NCBI RefSeq assembly: GCF_030687575.1 | Contig: NZ_CP117439.1 | Coordinates: 1,488,001 to 1,552,000 of the forward strand | DNA: 64,000 bases | Source: Pseudomonas sp. FP2309 | Lineage (GTDB): Bacteria > Pseudomonadota > Gammaproteobacteria > Pseudomonadales > Pseudomonadaceae | Direction: 5' to 3' | Shown: positions 17,101-24,489 of the stretch, piece after piece | Layout of the letters: each line of letters opens with the position of its first letter | Position numbering within the stretch: the stretch's first letter is position 1 | Program-made: the position numbers and the translations under genes | Notes under the pieces: model-generated | Databases searched by the model: none | What the model saw: only the letters and a program-made list of their open reading frames with translations | What the model was told of the DNA's origin: nothing

Positions 17101-17203
17101 CCGAGAGGCCGCCAAGGACACACAGGGCGATAGCATTTCGTTTGAACGTTGAGTGATCGAGCCGTTTTCGGGTTGCCGCTCGGGCGTTTTTCGTGGGCGA
17201 CAT
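14162..17203 (-). CDS. autotransporter with subtilisin-like (S8) protease passenger
   Basis: 1013 residues from the ATG at 17203. A long signal peptide ends near VDA-ANY (about 40). The S8 triad is visible: D90 (GVYDSGTD), H177 (LHGTHVSG) and S403 (GTSMAAPHV). After the protease come PATR-type beta-helix repeats (GILELDGTNHLTGDVTLDGG, about 510-560). The C-terminal 280 residues form the beta-barrel and end in the terminal aromatic YTLQF. Type Va secretion places the protease on the surface, or in the medium if cleaved. It is monocistronic. Confidence 0.93.
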   Translation of the reverse strand: MSPTKNARAATRKRLDHSTFKRNAIALCVLGGLSGTPVDAANYLEQGRLHDAASWRSEEFKSNWGLGAVGADYAYARGLSGSGVRLGVYDSGTDLRHSEFAGKPNNGVRLADPGCLGSTVLAGGCFYSEGDRAAVNLVDSLPPEALLALEELIAEGDLTREQLDAYLGTVGASYALHGTHVSGIALANRDGNGVHGVAYGANLSAVNKFSNTYLGGPAELTDTLRAPSPTPEAVDMTYAELHRQNVRVVNHSWGIALSPRNETELDKLLDEIDSFRELKAIADATIKYGILQVWSAGNAANESPETANIPGIHPSLPRAVAELEPYWLSVVNVNQALNLSDVSYRCGFSKNWCLAAPGTEINSSVVTGSVNTENHYDKDNNVDGFAVTGDNPELGYGIATGTSMAAPHVTGGLALLMERFPYLTNPQIRDVLLTTATDLGAPGVDDVYGWGLMNLKKAIDGPGQLRVDTAVNMDRPAGGAIVWQGGAWDDWRNDISGPGRLEKTGIGWLRLSGNNSFAGATLKEGILELDGTNHLTGDVTLDGGVLRLNGALAVAGDYQQASGATLMTGLENQAAPARLQVSQKALINGGTLYLSAQPDRYYLGQRYSILQANAAISGEFAAIDRREFSPFLSVSQVKEANALLVEFGRGRSLVSAAETANQRAVAHAADAQNLPSPLLQRLTALFPEQAPSALDQLSGELHASTQAVLIENSRVLRQAVLERQRLAQDSRAAEPEAANRGAWVQLPRQSGQLGGDNGNARTSHSGTGLLAGFDHQLEQGTRLGVVAGSGSSQVKAGPRGKADVDTYQLGLHAGHTWDGFGLYGGIAYAYHDVQTKRRVSFPGLEERLSGKYTSRTVQTFAEANYRFSHDFWDWQPYVQLANVQQRSNGYKERGGMAALRGKGSKESVNLATGGVRLNLDLGKAQVGPSWLSVRGGLAYTHASGDLHPSTQAAWDGAGVMNVSGAPLDRLSTRMELGATARLNRDSAIDLSFTQQRGERTRDQSLTAQYTLQF

Positions 17204-17330
17204 AGTCCACACACCTGCACATGAAATTGGGCGGACAGGGTGTGTGACGGGGCCGGGGGCTTGATGTAGGACTTGGCTTGTAGGCGTGAGTGAAAATTAA
17301 CTTACCGCTGACATGAGCGGTCGAGTACGG

Positions 17331-17358
17331 CGCCCCCTCTCCAATCAAAGAGGGGGCG
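17331..17358. terminator. terminator of bglX
   Basis: CGCCCCCTCT (17331-17340) pairs with AGAGGGGGCG (17349-17358) over an 8-base loop, just beyond the bglX stop. Confidence 0.75.
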
Positions 17359-17365
17359 GCACGGT

Positions 17366-19657
17366 TTACAACAACTCGAACGTCTGCTGCTGCACATCCT
17401 GGGAGTCGAGTCCGATCTGCACATTGAACTCACCCGGTTCCGCCGCGAACTTGAGCTGGGTGTTGTAAAACTTCAAGTCGTCCTCGGTGATGGTGAAGTG
17501 CAGGGTGCGCTCTTCGCCGGCCTTGAGCATGACCTTCTGGAAGTTCTTCAGCTCCTTGATCGGGCGGATCATCGAGCCGGCTACGTCCTGAATGTACAGC
17601 TGCACCACGGTTTCGCCGTCCACCTTGCCGGTGTTCTGCACGGTGACGCTGGCGTCGAGCTTGCCGGTCTTGTTCAGGGTGGTGGACGACAGCGCCATGT
17701 CGGACAGGCTGAACGTGGTGTAGCTCAGGCCATAGCCGAACGGGAACAGCGGCCCGGTGGTGTCATCGAAGTACTGCGAGGTGTAGTTGCCCGGCTTGCC
17801 AGGGGTGAACGGTCGGCCGATGGTCAGGTGGTTGTAGTAGGTCGGAATCTGCCCCACCGAACGTGGGAAGGTGATCGGCAGTTTGCCCGATGGGTTGTAG
17901 TCACCGAACAGCACGTCGGCAATGGCGTTGCCGCCTTCGGTGCCGGCGAACCAGGTTTCCAGGATGGCGTCGGCCTGTTGGCTCTCTTCCAGGATCGACA
18001 GCGGCCGGCCGTTCATCAGCACCAGCACCAACGGTTTGCCGGTGGCTTTCAGGGCCTTGATCAGGTCGCGCTGGCTTTGCGGGATATTCAGGTCGGTACG
18101 GCTCGACGACTCGTGAGACATGCCACGGGACTCGCCCACTGCGGCAACCACCACATCGGCATCCTTGGCGGCCTTGACCGCTTCGTCGATCATTTCCTGC
18201 GGCGCGCGTTTGTCATCCACCACTTCCGGGGCATCGAAGTTGAGGAAGTTGAGGTAGTCGACCACTGCCTTGTCATTGGTGATGTTGGCGCCACGGGCGT
18301 AGATGATCTTGCCTTTCTCGCCGATCACCGCATTCAAGCCGTCCAGCAGGGTCACCGATTGCTCGGGTTTACCGGCTGCGGCCCAACTGCCCATCATGTC
18401 GATCGGCGCCTTGGCCAGCGGGCCGACCAGGGCGATGGTCGCGGATTTCTTCAGTGGCAGGGTGTCGTTTTGGTTTTTCAGCAGTACCAGGCTGCGGCGC
18501 GCGATATCGCGGGCATCGGCGCGGTGAAGGCGGCTGTCGGCGTAAGTGTCGGCCGGGTCATCCTCGGCCTTGCCGATACGCAGGTACGGGTCTTTGAACA
18601 GGCCCATGTCGTACTTGGCGCCGAGCACTTCGCGCACGGCGTTGTCGATGTCGCTCTGCTCGATCTCACCGGACTTGAGCAGCCCCGGCAGTTCCTTGCC
18701 GTACAGCGAGTCGTTCATGCTCATGTCGATGCCGGCCTTGATCGCCAGCTTGGCGGCTTCACGCCCGTCCTTGGCCACGCCGTGCTTGATCAGCTCGAAG
18801 ATCGCGCCGTGGTCGCTGACGGTCAGGCCCTTGAAGCCCCAGTCCTTGCGCAGCAGGTCGTTCATCAGCCAGGTGTTGGCGGTGGCGGGCACGCCGTTGA
18901 TCGAGTTGAGCGCCACCATCACGCCACCGGAGCCGGCCTTGATCGCCGCGTGGTACGGCGGCAGGTAGTCCTGGTACATCTTGACCGGGCTCATGTCGAC
19001 CACGTTGTAGTCGCGACCGCCTTCCACCGCGCCGTACAGGGCGAAGTGCTTGACGCTGGCCATGATGCTGTCGGCGTTGGCGGGGCTGGCGCCCTGGAAA
19101 GCCTTGACCATCACCTCGGCAATGCGCGAGACCAGGTAGGTGTCTTCGCCGAAACCTTCGGAGGTGCGGCCCCAGCGTGGGTCACGGGAGATGTCGACCA
19201 TGGGGGCAAAGGTGATGTCGAGGCTGTCGGCGGCGGCTTCCTTGGCGGCGATGCGCCCGGAGCGGCCGATGGCTTCCATGTCCCAGCTGGAGGCCAGGGC
19301 CAGGCTGATCGGGAAAATGGTGCGGTGGCCGTGGATCACGTCGTAGGCGAAGAACATCGGGATCTTCAAACGGCTGCGCATGGCCGCGTCCTGCATCGGA
19401 CGGTTTTCCGGGCGGGTGATGGAGTTGAACGTGCCACCGATGCGCCCGGCGGCGATTTCCTTGCGGATCAGCTCGCGGGGCATTTCGGGGCCGATGCTGA
19501 TCAGGCGCAATTGGCCGATCTTCTCATCGAGGGTCATCTGCTTGAGCAGGTCGCTGACGAAGGCGTCCTTGTCTTTAAGCGCAGCAGGCTTTGTTTCTGC
19601 CCACACGGGGTGACTGGCCAGAGTGGCAACAAGGCCGAGCAAACACAGCTTTTTCAT
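17366..19657 (-). CDS. bglX: periplasmic beta-glucosidase, glycoside hydrolase family 3
   Basis: 763 residues with a cleavable signal peptide (MKKLCLLGLVATLASHPVWA-E). The GH3 N-terminal barrel includes FAYDVIHGHRTIFPISLALASSWD and the nucleophile loop GLTVSDHGA. The second domain carries LVGPLA and the GESRGMSHESSSR acid/base region, and a fibronectin-III-like domain closes the protein. The length equals E. coli BglX (765). It releases glucose from beta-linked oligosaccharides in the periplasm. The gene is alone, ending in a strong hairpin. Confidence 0.95.
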   Translation of the reverse strand: MKKLCLLGLVATLASHPVWAETKPAALKDKDAFVSDLLKQMTLDEKIGQLRLISIGPEMPRELIRKEIAAGRIGGTFNSITRPENRPMQDAAMRSRLKIPMFFAYDVIHGHRTIFPISLALASSWDMEAIGRSGRIAAKEAAADSLDITFAPMVDISRDPRWGRTSEGFGEDTYLVSRIAEVMVKAFQGASPANADSIMASVKHFALYGAVEGGRDYNVVDMSPVKMYQDYLPPYHAAIKAGSGGVMVALNSINGVPATANTWLMNDLLRKDWGFKGLTVSDHGAIFELIKHGVAKDGREAAKLAIKAGIDMSMNDSLYGKELPGLLKSGEIEQSDIDNAVREVLGAKYDMGLFKDPYLRIGKAEDDPADTYADSRLHRADARDIARRSLVLLKNQNDTLPLKKSATIALVGPLAKAPIDMMGSWAAAGKPEQSVTLLDGLNAVIGEKGKIIYARGANITNDKAVVDYLNFLNFDAPEVVDDKRAPQEMIDEAVKAAKDADVVVAAVGESRGMSHESSSRTDLNIPQSQRDLIKALKATGKPLVLVLMNGRPLSILEESQQADAILETWFAGTEGGNAIADVLFGDYNPSGKLPITFPRSVGQIPTYYNHLTIGRPFTPGKPGNYTSQYFDDTTGPLFPFGYGLSYTTFSLSDMALSSTTLNKTGKLDASVTVQNTGKVDGETVVQLYIQDVAGSMIRPIKELKNFQKVMLKAGEERTLHFTITEDDLKFYNTQLKFAAEPGEFNVQIGLDSQDVQQQTFELL

Positions 19658-19901
19658 GAATATCCTTTTTCGGCCTACTGCACAGCGAACAGGCGCTGTT
19701 CTGCCAAAATGTGGGGAAGATATGTTGTTGTTCGAGTGTTATTGCAGAAAATGCACCACACTTCTGAACTCTTATTTGCGCTGGGCATCTTTTTAGCTGA
19801 ATGATTCGATGCAATCCAGTCATGGGCGCCGATTATGCCCCAAGCGCGCGGTTTATAGGGTCAGTCATCACATTCCATCAAGATTGGGCAGGAGAAACAC
19901 C

Positions 19902-20513
19902 ATGCAAGCAGCACAAGGTTACCGCTGGGGCTTGAAAGCCGCGGCGTTGCTACTGATCAGCAGCGTGCTGAGCGGTTGCGGCATCAACACCATTCCGACC
20001 CTGGATGAACAGGCCAAAGCTGCCTGGGGCCAGGTGCAGAATCAATACCAACGCCGTGCCGACCTGATCCCTAATCTGGTGGAAGTGGTCAAAGGGTATG
20101 CCGCCCATGAACAAGACACCCTCACCGCCGTGATCGAAGCGCGGGCCAAGGCCACGTCGATCCAAGTGGATGCCAGCACCCTCGACAACCCCGAGAAACT
20201 CAAACAGTTCCAGCAGGCCCAGGACGGTTTGAGTGGTGCGCTGAGCCGCTTGATGGTGGTGTCCGAGCGCTACCCGGACCTCAAGGCCAACCAGAACTTC
20301 CTGGCCCTGCAGTCGCAACTGGAAGGCACCGAAAACCGCATCGCGGTGGCCCGTCGCGATTTCATCCAGGCGGTGCAGGCCTACAACACCGAGATCCGCA
20401 CTTTCCCCGGCCGTCTGTGGCACAGCGTGATGTACAGCGACTTGCCGATCCGCGCCACGTTTGAAGCCACCAGTGCCGATGCCGATAAAGCGCCGCAAGT
20501 GAAGTTCAAATAA
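19902..20513 (+). CDS. LemA-family lipoprotein
   Basis: 203 residues from the ATG at 19902, behind GGAGA. A lipobox LSGC (about residues 25-28) predicts a lipid-anchored protein. The LemA core follows: WGQVQNQYQRRADLIPNLVEVVKGYA and the conserved EVIEAR-like TAVIEARAKA. Long helices form a bundle. It heads a three-gene cluster with two TPM-domain proteins, a widespread pairing. The function is not established; involvement in envelope maintenance is inferred from location only. Confidence 0.9.
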   Translation: MQAAQGYRWGLKAAALLLISSVLSGCGINTIPTLDEQAKAAWGQVQNQYQRRADLIPNLVEVVKGYAAHEQDTLTAVIEARAKATSIQVDASTLDNPEKLKQFQQAQDGLSGALSRLMVVSERYPDLKANQNFLALQSQLEGTENRIAVARRDFIQAVQAYNTEIRTFPGRLWHSVMYSDLPIRATFEATSADADKAPQVKFK

Positions 20514-20531
20514 GGCTTTCCTGAGGTGTCG

Positions 20532-21260
20532 ATGCGTTTATTACGGATAGGCCTGGCGCTGTGGCTGCTGGCTTGCGTCGGCGCGGCCCAGGCGGCGTTG
20601 ACCTTCCCGGCGCTGACCGGGCGGGTGGTGGATAACGCCCAAATGCTCGACCCCGCCACGCGCCAGCAACTGACCCAGCAGTTGCAGGCGCTGGAGCAAA
20701 CCTCGGGTGACCAGATCGTGGTGGTCACCGTGCCCGACCTGCAAGGCGTGCCAATTGAGGACTTCGGTTATCAACTGGGCCGCCATTGGGGCATCGGCCA
20801 GAAGGGCAAGGACAACGGCGCGCTGTTGATTGTTGCCCGCGATGAGCGCACGTTGCGCATCGAGGTCGGCTATGGCCTGGAAGGTGTGCTCACGGATGCG
20901 CAATCCTGGGTGATCATCAACCAGGTGATCGCGCCAAAATTCAAGACCGGCAACTTCAGCCAGGGCATCAGCGACGGTGTGGCCGCGATGATCCAGGTGG
21001 TGGGCGGTGAACCGCTGGCGGTGCCGGCCCATGTGGCGGATAGCAACTTCGCTAAGGATAATCCCGGCTTTTCCATCGGCCTGTTTATCCTGCTGATCGG
21101 CGTGTTGTGGCTGTGCAACCGCATGGGGCTGCCGGTGGGTGCGATCCTGCTGGCGATCCTCAGCAGCAGTGGCCGCGGCGGCGGGGGAGGCGGTGGCGGC
21201 GGTGGCTTTAGAGGCGGCGGTGGCGGTTTCGGCGGCGGCGGCGCGTCGGGTGGCTGGTGA
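20532..21260 (+). CDS. TPM-domain membrane protein (YgcG-like)
   Basis: 242 residues from the ATG at 20532, preceded by GAGG; a GTG two codons earlier is possible. A signal peptide (ending QA-ALTFP) leads into the TPM domain: LTGRVVDNAQMLDPATRQQL, GDQIVVVTVPDL, then DNGALLIVARDERTLRIEVGYGLEG. One membrane helix (about 180-205) follows. The tail is almost pure glycine with a few F/R (about 215-242). It lies 18 bp behind lemA. TPM proteins from other organisms act in photosystem repair or phosphate chemistry; the role here is unknown. Confidence 0.88.
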   Translation: MRLLRIGLALWLLACVGAAQAALTFPALTGRVVDNAQMLDPATRQQLTQQLQALEQTSGDQIVVVTVPDLQGVPIEDFGYQLGRHWGIGQKGKDNGALLIVARDERTLRIEVGYGLEGVLTDAQSWVIINQVIAPKFKTGNFSQGISDGVAAMIQVVGGEPLAVPAHVADSNFAKDNPGFSIGLFILLIGVLWLCNRMGLPVGAILLAILSSSGRGGGGGGGGGGFRGGGGGFGGGGASGGW

Positions 21261-21291
21261 TGACAATAACTAGAAAAGAGCGTGTACAACC

Positions 21292-21909
21292 ATGGCACTA
21301 CTGACTGAACACGAGCAACGCCAGGTTGCCGAAGCCATCGCCCGCGTCGAGCAACAGACCGATGCCGAACTGGTGACGGTGCTGGCCGCGCGCGCCGACG
21401 ATTACGCCTACATCCCGTTGTTGTGGGCCAGCCTGATCGCGTTGGTGGTGCCGGGCGTGGTGCATTACCTGTCGGGCTACCTGAGCATGTACACCCTGCT
21501 GTTGGCGCAATGGGCAACGTTCATTGTGCTGTGCCTGGTGTTTCGCCTGCCGGCGGTCACCACGCGCCTGATCCCGCGTTCGGTACGCCACTGGCGCGCC
21601 TCGAACCTGGCGCGTCGTCAGTTTCTGGAGCAGAACCTGCATCACACCGTGGGCAGCACCGGCGTGCTGATTTTCGTCTGTGAGGCCGAGCGGTATGTGG
21701 AGATTCTGGTGGATGAGGGTATTTCCAGGCACCTGGATGACAGCAGTTGGGATGCCATCGTCAAGGCGTTTACCCAGCAGGTGAAACAGGGACAGACATT
21801 GGCCGGGTTCATTGACTGCGTCGAGGCGTGCGGCGAGTTGCTCAAGGTGCATGTGCCAGTGACGCAAGCGCGCAATGAACTGCCGAACCGCCTGATCGTC
21901 CTGGAATAG
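21292..21909 (+). CDS. TPM-domain membrane protein, second
   Basis: 205 residues. The TPM domain is interrupted by two membrane helices (about 40-90): the N-terminal half is QRQVAEAIARVEQQTDAELVTVLA and the C-terminal half is GVLIFVCEAERYVEILVDEGI, so the domain is rebuilt across the membrane hairpin. It ends the lemA cluster, 31 bp behind the previous gene. A GC hairpin without a T run (21924-21941) lies downstream. The function is unknown. Confidence 0.85.
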   Translation: MALLTEHEQRQVAEAIARVEQQTDAELVTVLAARADDYAYIPLLWASLIALVVPGVVHYLSGYLSMYTLLLAQWATFIVLCLVFRLPAVTTRLIPRSVRHWRASNLARRQFLEQNLHHTVGSTGVLIFVCEAERYVEILVDEGISRHLDDSSWDAIVKAFTQQVKQGQTLAGFIDCVEACGELLKVHVPVTQARNELPNRLIVLE

Positions 21910-22054
21910 CCTGTAAACCATGTCCCCGGTGTGTGCCGGGGCAAGCCCTTTCGCACATTTAAGTCAGCGCTGACCGTTGATCAAATAACAGCGTGCCCTC
22001 GACCCCCATCCCCCCTAAAATGCCCGGCATTCTTTGCCCGAGGCGTTTTTGTTC

Positions 22055-23272
22055 ATGTCCGTCACCGCTCAACCTGCCAGCCCTGCGCCGGATCACCACG
22101 CCCAGTTCGTCGAACTGCTGAACGCCAGCCTGGCGCAGAACGCCTTTATCAAGCTGGTGCTGGCCAAATACGTAGGGGCCGAGGCCGAGCTGCAACGGCT
22201 GATCATCAAACCGGTGACCGTCAAGGAGCAGCCGTGTCTGTCCTTCGTCTACCGCTACAAAACCCGCGACATCACCAAGAACCTGCCCCTGGCCGACGGT
22301 GTGTCGGTGATTGCCGAGCTGTTGCCGGCCTCGTTCAAGAATGCGCACCTGCTGTCGCTGACCGACGAAGCCCAGTTGGAGTACAGCAAGAAGAACAAAA
22401 GCTCGCTGTTCAAAAGCAAGCCGCAGCAGCTGCGTGAGGCGCCCTCGGCCGAACATAACCGCGAGAAAAATCGCTTCCTCGACTTGAGCCGACCGTTCCT
22501 CGCCGACCTGGGCGTGACCGACGCCAGGCAGGCGCTGATCCCGTCGATGTCGCGCAAATGGAAGCAGATCAACAAATTCATCGAAGTGTTCAGTCATGCG
22601 CTGACCTCCTCACCGTTGCAACTGGACCAACCGGTGCGCGTCGCTGACTTTGGCTCGGGCAAGGGCTACCTCACGTTCGCGATCCACGACTACCTGCGCA
22701 ACACCCTCAAGGCCGAAGGTGAAGTCACCGGTGTTGAACTGCGCGAAGACATGGTGACCCTGTGCAACAGCGCGGCCGCCCGCCTCGAACACCCGGGGCT
22801 GGTGTTCAAGTGCGGTGACGTGCGCAGTGTGGCCCCCAGCGAATTGGACGTGATGATCGCGCTGCACGCCTGCGATGTCGCCACGGACTATGCGATCCAT
22901 ACCGGCATCCGCTCCGGTGCGTCGATCATCATGTGCTCGCCGTGCTGCCACAAACAGATTCGCCTGCAGATCCAGAGCCCGGTGTTACTCAAACCGATGC
23001 TGCAATATGGCCTGCACCTGGGCCAGCAGGCCGAAATGGTCACCGACAGCCTGCGCGCGTTGTTCCTCGAAGCCTGTGGCTACGAGACCAAGGTGTTCGA
23101 GTTCATCTCGTTGGAACACACCAACAAGAACAAGATGATCCTGGCGGTCAAGCGCGCCGAGCCGGTGGACAATACGCAGTTGCTGGAAAAAATCCAGGCG
23201 CTGAAGGCGTTCTACCACATAAGCGAACACTGCCTGGAAACCCTGCTGCGCACGGACGGCTACCTGCGCTGA
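22055..23272 (+). CDS. class I SAM-dependent methyltransferase (Methyltransf_32 type)
   Basis: 405 residues from the ATG at 22055; an in-frame TTG seven codons upstream is less likely. The SAM-binding glycine motif is VADFGSGKGYLTFA (about 210-223), followed by GVELREDMV and ALHACDVATDYAI. The CSPCCHKQI cysteine/histidine motif recalls the GSTCD-like family of RNA methyltransferases. The N-terminal 150 residues form a separate domain of unknown function. The substrate is not known; RNA is plausible by family. It is monocistronic. Confidence 0.8.
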   Translation: MSVTAQPASPAPDHHAQFVELLNASLAQNAFIKLVLAKYVGAEAELQRLIIKPVTVKEQPCLSFVYRYKTRDITKNLPLADGVSVIAELLPASFKNAHLLSLTDEAQLEYSKKNKSSLFKSKPQQLREAPSAEHNREKNRFLDLSRPFLADLGVTDARQALIPSMSRKWKQINKFIEVFSHALTSSPLQLDQPVRVADFGSGKGYLTFAIHDYLRNTLKAEGEVTGVELREDMVTLCNSAAARLEHPGLVFKCGDVRSVAPSELDVMIALHACDVATDYAIHTGIRSGASIIMCSPCCHKQIRLQIQSPVLLKPMLQYGLHLGQQAEMVTDSLRALFLEACGYETKVFEFISLEHTNKNKMILAVKRAEPVDNTQLLEKIQALKAFYHISEHCLETLLRTDGYLR

Positions 23273-23339
23273 ACGCATGCTGCGACGAGCACGCTTGCCT
23301 GTGGTGGGCTTGGCTTAAGTGTGGTGAGCTGGGCTTAGT

Positions 23340-23471
23340 GTGGTGAGCGGGCATGCCCCGCGCTGGGGCGCGAAGCGGCCCTGAAACCAGGCACTGCGGT
23401 TCATCTGGATAAGTGCGGTGACTGAATGGGGCCGCTTCGCAGCCCCGGCGCGGGGCATGCCCGCTCACCAC
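23340..23471. repeat. REPIN: pair of inverted REP elements
   Basis: A 42-base arm (23340-23381, beginning GTGGTGAGCGGGCATGCCCC) is matched by its reverse complement at 23428-23471 with few mismatches, around a 46-base centre. Degenerate GTGGTGRGCT-type units precede it at 23300-23340. Such doublets are typical dispersed repeats of fluorescent pseudomonads, mobilised by RAYT transposases in trans. Confidence 0.85.
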
Positions 23472-23491
23472 AACAGGCCCCCAGTATCGAT

Positions 23492-24391
23492 TTAAACCGT
23501 GCGCGCTTTGGCAACCGGCGACCCCTGCACCGCTGTCTTACGGCCCAGCATCACCGTCACGATCACCCCGCACGCAAACACCCACGTAATCGGCTCGATA
23601 TGTTCACCAAAGAACATCGCTGAAAACGCGATGGTGAAAAAGATCTGCAACAGCTGAATCTGGCTGACCCGTGCAATGCCGCCCATGGCCAGCCCGGCGT
23701 ACCAGGCAAAGAACCCCAGGAATTGTGAAAACAGCGACACATAACCGAACGCCCACCAGGTGCGCATCGAAATCGCGCCTTGATGCTGCGCCGCCAGGTA
23801 CCACACTGGGCCGATCAACACCGGAGTCGACAGCACCAACGCCCAACAGATCACCTGCCAGCCGCCCATCTCCCTGGCCAACCGGCCACCCTCGGCGTAG
23901 CCCAGGCCACCGACTGCAATTGCGCCGAGCATCAGCAAATCGCCGGCCTGGATACTGCCGGCGCCGGTGATCAAGGCATAACCCAACACCAACGCACTGC
24001 CCAAAGCCGCGCAGGCCCAGAAGGCTTTGGATGGCCGCTCATGGGACAGCCACGCCGCGTACAACGCCACGCACAGCGGTTGCAGGCCGTTGACCAGCGC
24101 GCCATGGGACGCCGGCAAGGTTTGCATGGCCCAGGCCGACAGCACCGGAAAGCCCAGAATCACCCCCGCGATCACCAGGCACAACCCGCGTACCTGGCGC
24201 CAGGTGGGCCAGCGCTCGCGGCGCCAGAGCAAGAGCGCCGCAGCCGGGACTGCCGCAAATAATGCGCGGCCCAGGCCATTGAGCAATGGGTGGATTTCCT
24301 GCACCACGATGCGGGTGAAGGGCAGGGTCAGGCTGAAGATGATGACGCCCAGCAGGCCGAGGGCCATGCCGGTATTTTCGCGCGAGCTCAT
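23492..24391 (-). CDS. EamA/DMT-family transporter
   Basis: 299 residues with about ten hydrophobic helices in two repeated halves, as in EamA (RhaT/YdcZ superfamily) exporters. The first repeat contains NGLGRALFAAVPAAALLLW and the second GWQVICWALVLSTPVLIG with EPITWVFACGVIVT near the end. It is probably an inner-membrane metabolite or amino-acid exporter; the substrate is unknown. It stands alone between a REPIN and the receptor gene. Confidence 0.87.
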   Translation of the reverse strand: MSSRENTGMALGLLGVIIFSLTLPFTRIVVQEIHPLLNGLGRALFAAVPAAALLLWRRERWPTWRQVRGLCLVIAGVILGFPVLSAWAMQTLPASHGALVNGLQPLCVALYAAWLSHERPSKAFWACAALGSALVLGYALITGAGSIQAGDLLMLGAIAVGGLGYAEGGRLAREMGGWQVICWALVLSTPVLIGPVWYLAAQHQGAISMRTWWAFGYVSLFSQFLGFFAWYAGLAMGGIARVSQIQLLQIFFTIAFSAMFFGEHIEPITWVFACGVIVTVMLGRKTAVQGSPVAKARTV

Positions 24392-24489
24392 GGGGCAACC
24401 GAAATTCAGAGGGCTTCAAGGGAAGCCCATCTAGCCACAGCCCCTCGCAATCGCAGGCCTACAGCTGGTTGCGGATTTATCCGTACAGT

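Noticed and set aside
17498..19804. A 768-codon open frame on the plus strand opposite bglX
   Set aside because: It is the antisense shadow of a clearly real GH3 gene in GC-rich DNA, with no domain resemblance and no ribosome site.
21170..21260. GGC-rich tract as a DNA repeat of interest
   Set aside because: It is the coding sequence for the glycine-rich tail normal for YgcG-type TPM proteins.
21924..21941. CCCCGG/CCGGGG hairpin after the lemA cluster as a terminator
   Set aside because: The stem is only 6 bp and no T run follows, so it was not listed as a terminator.
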